Shown: positions 7,322 to 14,700 of the stretch, piece after piece
How the letters are laid out: the number at the start of each line of letters is the position of its first letter
Numbering within the stretch: position 1 is the first letter of the stretch
From: Methanoregula sp.
GTDB lineage: Archaea > Halobacteriota > Methanomicrobia > Methanomicrobiales > Methanospirillaceae
Reading direction: 5' to 3'
NCBI GenBank assembly: GCA_026394595.1
Contig: JAPKXX010000044.1
Span: 1 to 35,623 of the forward strand
Length of the DNA stretch: 35,623 nucleotides
The notes under the pieces: model-generated
The model's database searches: none
The model's input: the letters and a program-made list of their open reading frames with translations, nothing else
Told to the model about the DNA's origin: nothing
Translations under genes and position numbers: made by a program

Positions 7322-7955
7322 TCTCGGGGCTGAAACAAGGGAAGCGTACGAAATTTCAAAAAAGTCACGGAATCTGGCACGTTCGGTAATAGGGAACGCG
7401 TCCATGGAAGACCGGATACGGCAGCGGTGTTCCGTTGCGGTGGGCGATTTTTCCATGGCCCCGCTCATGCGGTTCTGTCATGACCCGGTCTCTGCCACCC
7501 TCACCGCCCTTTCCCGCACATCACCGATCATCACCGATATACGGATGGTGCAGGTAGGCATCCAGAAGAAGGGACATGAGTCCGAGGTAATCTGTGCGCT
7601 GGATTTCGGGAGTGAGGTTGCACAAAAAAGGGGAATCACCCGGACATCGGCAGGTTTTATTTCGCTCGAAGATCGGATAAGGGGTTCGGTTGTTGTCATC
7701 GGTAATGCCCCCTCTGCGCTCCTTGCGGTATGTGATATGGTCAATCACGGTATCAGACCTGCAGTTATAGTTGGCACCCCGGTAGGGTTTGTCAATGCAG
7801 CGGAATCCAAGGAACTTCTTCGGACACTTTCTATCCCCTCCATATCCAGTGAGGGGACACGGGGGGGAACACCGGTTGCCGTCGCAGCAATAAACGAGTG
7901 CATCACCATCTATTCCGAGGAGTCTTCTCATGAGGGATCCGGTCACCGGGTTTGA
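7269..7955 (+). CDS. cbiC: Cobalt-precorrin-8 methylmutase
   Basis: CbiC moves a methyl from C11 to C12 to give cobyrinate. Family markers are the YEISKKSRNLAR start, GNASMEDRIRQRCSVAVGDFSM, GIRPAVIVGTPVGFVNAAESKELL (about residues 160-185) and GTRGGTPVAVAAINE near the end. ATG 7269 has a good GGAGG ten bases upstream but gives a 53-base overlap with cbiH and 14 residues before the usual start. ATG 7311 (MYTDLGAETREAYE) gives 214 residues, closer to the family length. The start is therefore uncertain. The end overlaps cbiD by 26 bases. Confidence 0.92.
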   Translation: MSKESSRHGDITGNMYTDLGAETREAYEISKKSRNLARSVIGNASMEDRIRQRCSVAVGDFSMAPLMRFCHDPVSATLTALSRTSPIITDIRMVQVGIQKKGHESEVICALDFGSEVAQKRGITRTSAGFISLEDRIRGSVVVIGNAPSALLAVCDMVNHGIRPAVIVGTPVGFVNAAESKELLRTLSIPSISSEGTRGGTPVAVAAINECITIYSEESSHEGSGHRV

Positions 7956-8934
7956 ATACCCCAAAACATGGCAGGACAAGTGCCGGTCACCGGAGTCCCT
8001 TGAGGATGTCACTCGCGGACTTTCCGTACTCACTGCTTCAGGTACTGTCCTGCGCCGCGGGTATACGACTGGCACCACCGCTGCTGCTGCGTGCAAGGCG
8101 GCTATCCTTTCCCTGCAGATCGATGTGTCATCAGTACGGATCACAATTCCCTGCGGACTTGCACTGGCAGTACCTGTCACGGCACGGAACGGATCCGCCC
8201 GGTGCATAAAATTCGCCGGGGATTATCCTGCGGATGCGACAGCCAGCCTTGAGTTTGTGGCTCGGGCATCACCAAAGGAGAGCGGAATCAGTCTCGTACC
8301 CGGAACCGGGATCGGGACATTCGTGCGGGACACACCGCGTTTTATCAAGGGTACACCGGCAATCAATCCGGCACCGCTTGCCTGCATACTCCAGTCCATG
8401 CAGGAAGCGCTCGATGAAACCGGAATACCCGGCGTCACGGTTACCCTCAGTGTCCCCCACGGTGCAGAGGTGGCAAAGACCACGCTCAACCCGCGGGTTG
8501 GTGTTGAAGGGGGAATCTCGGTGCTGGGCACGACAGGGCTTGTTGAGCCATGGGATGACCACATGACAGCATCAGTGATGGCACGCATTTCTTCATCGCA
8601 GCGCGTTGTCCTTACTACAGGAAGGACCGGACTCCGCTATGCCCGGCTGCACTATCCGGATCATGATACCATTTTGGTCGGGTCAGGGATTGGCGATGCG
8701 CTCGCAGCTGCCCGCGGGGAAGTAATCCTTTTCGGGCTCCCTGCTCTCATCCTGAAATATATCAAGCCGGATTTCCTCAACGGGACCGGTTTTTTGACTG
8801 TCGAAGAAATGAGCACTTCACCAGGCTTTGCTGATAAGGTCTATAACGCACTTTTAACATTCAAACAAGAACATCCATACATCCATGTTGTTGTTGTCAA
8901 CAGGGACGGTAACGTTATAGGAGAAACGCCATGA
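7930..8934 (+). CDS. cbiD: Cobalt-precorrin-5B C1-methyltransferase
   Basis: A 334-residue CbiD, the SAM-dependent enzyme that methylates C1 in the anaerobic pathway and is unrelated to the other tetrapyrrole methylases. The hallmark RRGYTTGTTAAAACKAA lies at about residues 42-58, and FVRDTPRFIKGTPAINPAP and GTTGLVEPWDD are also typical. The first 40 residues (DPVTGFEYPKTW...) form the N-terminal extension of archaeal CbiD. The stop overlaps the cbiE start as ATGA. Confidence 0.93.
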   Translation: MRDPVTGFEYPKTWQDKCRSPESLEDVTRGLSVLTASGTVLRRGYTTGTTAAAACKAAILSLQIDVSSVRITIPCGLALAVPVTARNGSARCIKFAGDYPADATASLEFVARASPKESGISLVPGTGIGTFVRDTPRFIKGTPAINPAPLACILQSMQEALDETGIPGVTVTLSVPHGAEVAKTTLNPRVGVEGGISVLGTTGLVEPWDDHMTASVMARISSSQRVVLTTGRTGLRYARLHYPDHDTILVGSGIGDALAAARGEVILFGLPALILKYIKPDFLNGTGFLTVEEMSTSPGFADKVYNALLTFKQEHPYIHVVVVNRDGNVIGETP

Positions 8935-9512
8935 AGATTGTTGGTGTCGGGTGCGGTCCGGGAATGCTGACAGAGGATGCAATCCGTGTTATTTGTTCTG
9001 CAACACTCGTTTATGGTTCAGACCGTGCGATCAAGATTGCGCGTCGCCACATCCCGCAAGGATGTACCGTAAAGACCATCGATGACTTCAAAGCCCTGCA
9101 CACACTCCCGGAGGACGCAGTTATCCTTTCAACGGGTGATCCGATGCTTGCCGGGTTGGGATATCTCAAAGGTGATGTCATACCGGGAATCTCATCCCTG
9201 CAGGTTGCAGCGGCGCGGCTGCACATCCCGCTTGCAAGGGTTGTGCCGGTCGTGGCACATGGCACCGGGCACGAACAGGGAATGAATGACACCATGGATG
9301 AAGTGCTGTGCAAAAAGATTGTATTTCTCCTCGCTGATCCTAAATTTGATACCGCAGAACTCTACAGGAAGCTCCGGGCACTTGGCATTCCGATGAAAGT
9401 GGCAGTCTGCGAAAACCTTGGCTATCCTGATGAGCGGATTGCCGTAGATACACTCGAATCTCCACCGCCACTTACTTCAACCAAGTATTCGCTTATGATC
9501 GGCGATTTTTAA
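8931..9512 (+). CDS. cbiE: Cobalt-precorrin-7 C5-methyltransferase
   Basis: A 193-residue tetrapyrrole methylase beginning VGVGCGPGMLTEDAIRVI, with LSTGDPMLAGLGYL and IPGISSLQVAAARL loops. CbiE methylates C5 and works with CbiT, here eight genes apart although the two are fused (CobL) in many bacteria. This is the last gene of the operon. No precorrin-6A reductase (cbiJ/cobK), chelatase, cbiA or cbiB is present in the cluster, so these must be encoded elsewhere. Confidence 0.92.
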   Translation: MKIVGVGCGPGMLTEDAIRVICSATLVYGSDRAIKIARRHIPQGCTVKTIDDFKALHTLPEDAVILSTGDPMLAGLGYLKGDVIPGISSLQVAAARLHIPLARVVPVVAHGTGHEQGMNDTMDEVLCKKIVFLLADPKFDTAELYRKLRALGIPMKVAVCENLGYPDERIAVDTLESPPPLTSTKYSLMIGDF

Positions 9513-9603
9513 TTTTAGTCTTCTCCAAACCTTTTTTCAAAGTATATGAAACCAAAAGCCTTTTTCACGTCAAATTTACATTCTGTACTGAGGAAGTGAA
9601 TGT

Positions 9604-9780
9604 ATGGATAAGACAACCAAATCCCAGATCAGTCTCGCATTATTCGCACTTGGTTTTATCATGATCTTCATCCAGGACCTAAAACGACTGGACACTATCA
9701 ATCTTGGGTTCTCGTGGCCCTTTGCGATTATGTTCTATCTCGGTCTTGCATGTATGGCGATCGGGTACTATCTGAAATAA
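9604..9780 (+). CDS. Very small two-helix membrane protein
   Basis: A 58-residue frame starting MDKTTKSQISLALFALGF and ending YYLK. It has two hydrophobic segments (about residues 10-24 and 37-55) joined by a short polar turn (QDLKRLD). GAGGAAGTG precedes the ATG and a TATA-like AGTATATGA lies ~60 bases upstream, so it looks like an independently transcribed gene. I do not recognise the family. The stop is followed by A-rich DNA and then the convergent channel pseudogene. Confidence 0.6.
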   Translation: MDKTTKSQISLALFALGFIMIFIQDLKRLDTINLGFSWPFAIMFYLGLACMAIGYYLK

Positions 9781-9797
9781 AAAGAAAAAACAGGATA

Positions 9798-10669
9798 TCA
9801 ATTTTTTATTTGAGTATCGGATTGATCGTTCGGCCTACATTCTTGTCTATCATCACGATCTTTTGTTGACTCTGCCTTATACAAGGGCATTCCACAGTGC
9901 GGACAGACTACCATATCCTTGGTGTTTTCTCGTCTGAAATCGATAACCTCGATAAATCCCAAAGCAAGAATGGCGGTAGGAAGGGCAAAGATCCCAATGC
10001 CTATAATGACCACAATCCCGCCAATAACTTGTCCGAGCGGTGTAATGGGATAGATATCTCCATACCCGATGGTAGCAAGGGTGATGACTCCCCACCACAT
10101 TGCATGGGGAATACTGGCGAATTTCTGGGGTTGTGCTTCGTGTTCGGCATAATACATGCAGCTTGACGCAATGACCAAAATCATTAACAGGATGCCGAGA
10201 GCGACGATGATGTCTTCCTTCTTTTTAACAAGCACTTCTTCAAATAATTTGATTGATTCGGAATATTTTCCCATCTTCAATAACCGGATTAAGCGTAACA
10301 ACCGGAGCTCCCTCAGCATCCGCAGGTCAATGGGCAGGATCACGGGCAGATAGAATGGTAAAAAGGCGAGGAGATCGACAATTGCCAGGGGTGTGATTGC
10401 ATACCGGAGCCTTCCGGTAAGCGGGTCATGGTATGCCTTATGAAGGGTAACGTCCAGAGTCTGAGGATGTACTCGATGGTAAAAACAATGATTGAAAAGT
10501 CATCGATGAGACGGAATTCAACCAGAAACTATGTATGAATGGAGGTGACGGTTTCCAGTATAACAACAAGGATATTGATAATAATAAGAACGGACATCGC
10601 GATATTGAACCGCCTGCTTGCGCGATGGTCGCCATCTTCTTCGATGACCGAAAATATATACTGTTTCAC
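9798..10669 (-). pseudogene. Kch-type potassium channel, broken by an amber codon and a frameshift
   Basis: A voltage-gated-like K+ channel can be followed across two frames. The 5' part (from GTG 10669) encodes S1-like IAMSVLIIINILVVILE, then an in-frame TAG at 10531-10529, then DDFSIIVFTIEYILRLWT (S2/S3). Near 10440-10455 the frame shifts; the other frame continues with HDPLTGRLRYAITPLAIVD, the basic S4-like RMLRELRLLRLIRLLKMG, the pore helix and selectivity filter TIGYGD, the last helix, and a cytoplasmic tail with CPHCG. An ATG at 10343 could still make a pore-only protein (181 aa) from S4 onward. Two lesions in the 5' half indicate a pseudogene. A CAG to TAG change would explain the amber. 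Confidence 0.78.
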
Positions 10670-10814
10670 CGATTGAGTAGCGGGAATACGAACACCCCGG
10701 AGGTCACAGATAACCCGATTATATTAACAAACTTATGCAACTGCCGATTAATAGTTTATGGATGAATCAAAAGCAATTAAAACATCGTGCGTACGGAAAA
10801 AATTCATCGTTGTT

Positions 10815-11333
10815 TTAGTTGGTTTTCTTTTTTTCCTGCTCTGCATCCTTATCAACTTTGATCTCGCACTGGTGGTCGCCCATGCACATCGCCCTCACGT
10901 ACCGTGATTTGTAATTCGGGTTGAGGTTTTTTTGCACGCTCAGACTGAATGCAAGGCAGCGCCTGAACGCACGATCAGGAGATGCTCCTATTCCAGTTGC
11001 CTCAGCAACTAAAGGGCAGTGTTTAACAATGACCACCGAACCATCTTCCCCGACATCCATCGCCTCGTCCTTGTAGTCGGGCCCGAACAGGATCGATCGG
11101 ATTGTGCTCATGCTCTGTGCAAGGTCCTTCGAATTTTTTACTGGCAGCTGGAGCGAACGTGCAATGTCAAATGCAAATTTTGAAAGTTCAATCCAAATAG
11201 CCTGTTCAAGTTCATCATATTTTTCGCCGACCGCCGGTAAAAAGACGAGTTCATACATTGCAGGAAGCCGGGCTGCACACTGGGCGGAAAGCTTCCATTT
11301 TACCTCGTCTGGGATGGACCTGAGATCTGGCAT
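10815..11333 (-). CDS. Conserved Cys-containing protein, ATC-hydrolase-like
   Basis: A 172-residue soluble protein. The C-terminal half resembles proteins labelled L-2-amino-thiazoline-4-carboxylic acid hydrolase family, found widely in methanogens with unknown role: a HCPLVAEATGIG motif, FRRCLAFSLSVQKNLNP, and the closing CMGDHQCEIKV that looks like a small metal- or ligand-binding end. The cysteines (H-C-P, R-C-L, C-x5-C) are the best functional candidates. The N-terminal half is mostly helical. The C-terminal tail is highly charged (EQEKKKTN). Start ATG 11333 has AGGA upstream. The assignment rests on motif resemblance only. Confidence 0.5.
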   Translation of the reverse strand: MPDLRSIPDEVKWKLSAQCAARLPAMYELVFLPAVGEKYDELEQAIWIELSKFAFDIARSLQLPVKNSKDLAQSMSTIRSILFGPDYKDEAMDVGEDGSVVIVKHCPLVAEATGIGASPDRAFRRCLAFSLSVQKNLNPNYKSRYVRAMCMGDHQCEIKVDKDAEQEKKKTN

Positions 11334-11758
11334 CCGTGCTATTTCCTGTTGATCGAGTGTATGGTTGCGGGGGAGATATCAACCCATGGGTTGGGGAACA
11401 CAATTCTTTTTTTTTGGATAGAGTGGATACAGTTTTATCCTTTTTAACGAGGTAATTTTTCGGTTCTGCAGAAATGCTAAAAAAAGATCTTAGGACTCTC
11501 TTTTGGGCTCCAGCAAATGCCTCCGCCCCTGCCGCTGAGGCATCCCCTGTCTTGCGATAGCATGGGTAACAAGGTTACAAAAAGAGTGAATGAAATGAGG
11601 TTTTCTGCAGAGCCAATTTTTCACCGGTCATTGTATGGTTTTTTTATTAGAAGGGCCATGGCGCTGTCATCAGGCATCCGGCGGTATGGGACTGCCATCA
11701 ATAAAACAGGGAGGTGTCTGGTGTACCGCCGTTCAGACTATCCCTAAACCATGCCTGA
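11334..11758. other. Gene-poor stretch with a 14-base palindrome
   Basis: No convincing gene. CAACCCATGGGTTG at 11380-11393 is a perfect palindrome about 50 bases upstream of the minus-strand gene start at 11333, in a place where an operator could lie. A ten-T run follows at about 11408-11417. A 76-codon plus-strand frame (11517-11747) has no family-like sequence or ribosome binding site. Confidence 0.4.
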
Positions 11759-12221
11759 TCAAGCACTTACGACATTGACAGGGATTCCGGCATCTTTCAG
11801 GGCGAACCTGAAAATTACTTCTTGGATCGAACCTTTGACGGTGGCGATCTGGAGCGGCCTGTAGGCGACAGCCCGGTCCTTTGCCCACTGGATGAACGAC
11901 TGCCAGTCGTTGCAGGGTGCATCAACGCCCACAACGAGTCCCGAGCCTTCGGTATTGATGGGATGCAGAATTTTAATCGGAATCCTGCTGTCAATGGCGA
12001 CAATTGAGGGTGGTGTCCCGGCGTACGCAAACTGTATTTCATCCTGATCCATCAATTTCATCAGTCCGGCACAGCCCTGTCCTTCGACCGCCCGTATCTC
12101 GGCAACAGTTTCATTGTTGATAATAAGATCAAACATGTCGGGTTTTATTTTTGTGGCATCTTTTGGTCTGATTGCGATTCCATAGTGAGAACTGAAATAC
12201 TGCCAGTCTTTTGCCGGGGGA
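11759..12221 (-). pseudogene. ABC solute-binding protein (NMT1/SsuA-like), both ends missing
   Basis: The frame encodes the first lobe of a nitrate/sulfonate/thiamine-precursor-type binding protein: DWQYFSSHYGIAI, then QGCAGLMKLMDQDEIQFAYAG, TPPSIVAIDSRIPIKILHP and GSGLVVG, ending ATVKGSIQEVIFRFALKDAG. The stop at 11759 cuts the protein after ~155 recognisable residues where relatives have ~300. No signal peptide or lipobox remains; an ATG at 12301 exists, but the residues before ~12211 are antisense to the uvsE remnant and are not family-like. No transporter permease or ATPase gene is nearby. Confidence 0.62.
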
Positions 12222-12230
12222 GGTTCAAAA

Positions 12231-12870
12231 AGAATTGGGGACTTCATCAGAGAACATGAGATGCGCATCTCCATGCACCCTGACCAGTTCGTGGTGATCA
12301 ATGCGGTCGATCATGACATTTTCTGCCACAGCGTCAGAGAACTTGAATACCATGGGGCGGTGCTCGATGCACTTGGTCTTGACGACTCCGTAAAATACAG
12401 ATTCATCTTGGCGGAGAGTACGGGGATCGGGGGCACGCATGGACCGGTTTGTCGAACGGTGCAGCACCCTGCCACCGGACGTGCGCCGGCGCATTGTGAT
12501 CGAGAATGATGACCGGAATTATACCGTGCAGGACTGCCTTTTCGTATCGGAAAAGACCAAAATCCCAGTGCTTTTCGATGTCTTTCATCATGAGGTGAAC
12601 AGTTCCGGCATGTGTCCTGCTGATGTGTTTTTTCAGGTTGTGCAGACATGGGGAAAGAACGATGGTATTCCCATGGTCGATTACAGCAGTCAGGAGCCTG
12701 GTGCGAGGAAAGGGAAACACGCAGAACAGCTGAATACAGAACATTTCCGGCATTTTCTGGATGCGAGCCGGTTGTTTGACATCGATGTGATGCTGGAGAT
12801 CAAAGAAATGGAGCGCGCTGCAATCAGGGCGCTGGAAATTGCATCGGATGATCCCCGGCTTTCAAGGTGA
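12231..12870 (+). pseudogene. UV-damage endonuclease (UvsE/UVDE), N-terminus lost and frameshifted
   Basis: UVDE is a TIM-barrel nuclease that nicks DNA 5' of UV photoproducts. Three frames carry it: 12231-12394 (RIGDFIREHEMRISMHPDQF ... ELEYHGAVLDALGLDD), 12395-12437 (IQIHLGGEYGDRGHA) and 12439-12870 (MDRFVERCSTLPPDVRRRIV, VLFDVFHHEVN, GIPMVDYSSQEPGARKGKHA, FDIDVMLEIKEME). The metal-binding His, Asp and Glu residues in these motifs are kept, but two single-base losses lie within 45 bases and roughly the first 110 residues are absent. A second start at 12439 could make a C-terminal fragment lacking much of the barrel. Confidence 0.78.
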
Positions 12871-12906
12871 AGGAAATTCGCATTATAATGAAGGGATCGG
12901 GTTTTT

Positions 12907-14700
12907 TTAGGTCCTCTTGAACATGGTATCCAGCTGCTCACGGGAAAAGCGGATCATGACAGGTCTTCCATGGGGGCAGGAAAACGGATTTTTTGTCTTC
13001 CTGAGCTGCTGGAGAAGGCGCCGGCACTGGTCCGGAGTGCAGACTGTGCCGGCCTTTATTGCACTATGACATGCGATGATCCGCACGATTCTTTCGCGGT
13101 TGCTCACAAAGCGCCCGGGTTCCTCCCTGCTTAAATCATCGAGGATTTCATTGACCATGCCTGTCTGTTCAAGCGTTCCCAGAACTACCGGTATTGCACG
13201 AACAAGAAACGAGTCTTTTCCGAAATCTTCAATCAGGAATCCTTCTTCTGCCAGAGCTGGCAGGAGTTCGCGCATGATAGCAGCGTCCCGTGCGGAACGG
13301 TGAAGGGTGACCGGGACAATCAATTCCTGTGACCGGCATATGCTCTCTGACTTCAGGCTGACCAGTTCATACATGATCCGTTCATGTGCGGCGTGCTGGT
13401 CTACGAGAATCAAGTCACCTGAGGGTGTTGTTGCGAGAATGTAGATCCCGCCGATTTGCCCGATCACCTCTAATTCAGGGACGAGGCTTGGAGCGGGCTG
13501 GATCCCTGTAGGAAGTTCGGTCTGGCGGAGCTGGCGTTCAGTTGTAATAATGCCCGCATGCGTTGGTTCACTTACAACTGACGCATGGATCGGTACCTGA
13601 TTGTATGATGCCTCATAAGGGTTGGGTGTCGATAATCCCGTTACGATACGTGGAGTTGTCATAGTTCCGGCTGGGATCAGGTCAGAGTTTAAGAGCGCAT
13701 GTGAGACTGCCTCACGAACTGCAGAGCACACCTCAACCTCGCGGCTCAGTCGCACCTGTTTTTTTGTAGGATGGACATTCACGTCCACGGATTTTGTATC
13801 AATGTCAAGTGAGAGAAACACAATCGGAAAACGCTCTTTTGAAAGGAGTGTCCCATACCCTTCCACAATTGCTGCATTGATAGGGTGCGACGAGACATAC
13901 CGGCCATTAATGGATAAGAGTAACCGGCTCTGGTTTTTCCGGAACAGTGAGGGGCGGGAAATATAGCCGCTCACTAAGATGCCCGGTTGGTTATGCTCAA
14001 CCGGGATCAAGTCCTTGACAAGCTCACTTCCAAACAGGCGTGCGATTGTATCAAGGAGTCGGGAGGATTGTTCGGTAACTATCTGCTCGTTTCCGTTATG
14101 GGTCAGATGCATTGAGATATTCGGGTGGGAAAGTGCCAGTCCCTCGACAATACTGTTGATATGGGCAAGTTCTGTCGCAAGACTTTTTAAGAATTTTTTT
14201 CGCACAGGTATGTTGAAAAAGAGATTCTCTACAAGGATAGTTGTACCTTCCGGGGTGCCGATCTCACCACGCTCCCTGATCTCACCCCCCTCAATTATGA
14301 CCTTTGTGCCTGCGACAGTGGCCATTTCCCGGGGTTTTGTGCAGAGCGTAACCTGAGAAACAGCAGCAATGCTCGCAAGTGCTTCACCTCGGAAACCGAG
14401 GGACCGGATCGTATCGAGATCTGAGATATGGGAAATTTTGCTAGTTGCATGAGGAGCAAATGCAATTACCGCGTCCTCCTGCGACATGCCGCTCCCGTCA
14501 TCAGTCACCCTGATTCCTGTGATTGCTCCTTTTCCAGACTGAATTTCTATTTTAATTGTCTGAGCTCCGGCATCGATCGCATTCTCGACAAGTTCCTTGA
14601 TGACGGAAGCGGGGCGTTCCACGACTTCGCCGGCAGCAATCTTGTTTACGGTTGCAGGATCAAGGATGCAGATTGTCTGGCTGCCGGGATGCTTACTCAT
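12907..14700 (-). CDS. mutL: DNA mismatch repair protein MutL
   Basis: A 597-residue MutL. The GHKL ATPase motifs are VNKIAAGEVVERPASVIKEL (near residue 20), VENAIDAG, DDGSGM and GFRGEAL. The C-terminal dimerisation domain keeps the nuclease signature DQHAAHERIMYE (DQHA-x2-E-x4-E), with ACHSAIKAG and CPHGRP, so this is the nicking type of MutL used in organisms without MutH. I chose ATG 14700, which overlaps the mutS stop as ATGAGTAA; the frame continues to a start at 14730 but those ten residues are unlike the family. Mesophilic methanogens are known to carry bacterial-type mutS-mutL; translation is probably coupled to mutS. Confidence 0.95.
   Translation of the reverse strand: MSKHPGSQTICILDPATVNKIAAGEVVERPASVIKELVENAIDAGAQTIKIEIQSGKGAITGIRVTDDGSGMSQEDAVIAFAPHATSKISHISDLDTIRSLGFRGEALASIAAVSQVTLCTKPREMATVAGTKVIIEGGEIRERGEIGTPEGTTILVENLFFNIPVRKKFLKSLATELAHINSIVEGLALSHPNISMHLTHNGNEQIVTEQSSRLLDTIARLFGSELVKDLIPVEHNQPGILVSGYISRPSLFRKNQSRLLLSINGRYVSSHPINAAIVEGYGTLLSKERFPIVFLSLDIDTKSVDVNVHPTKKQVRLSREVEVCSAVREAVSHALLNSDLIPAGTMTTPRIVTGLSTPNPYEASYNQVPIHASVVSEPTHAGIITTERQLRQTELPTGIQPAPSLVPELEVIGQIGGIYILATTPSGDLILVDQHAAHERIMYELVSLKSESICRSQELIVPVTLHRSARDAAIMRELLPALAEEGFLIEDFGKDSFLVRAIPVVLGTLEQTGMVNEILDDLSREEPGRFVSNRERIVRIIACHSAIKAGTVCTPDQCRRLLQQLRKTKNPFSCPHGRPVMIRFSREQLDTMFKRT

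Noticed and set aside
10529-10531. Pyrrolysine-type read-through of TAG in the channel and rhodanese genes
   Set aside because: No pyl genes in the window, Methanomicrobiales are not known to use pyrrolysine widely, and the channel gene also has a frameshift; nonsense mutation is simpler. Kept only as a low-priority check.
11517-11747. Plus-strand 76-codon frame
   Set aside because: No motif, no ribosome binding site, rich in Pro/Arg as expected for random frames in this base composition.
12261-12301. ATG 12301 as the true start of the solute-binding protein
   Set aside because: The residues it would add are antisense to conserved UV-endonuclease codons and contain no signal peptide.
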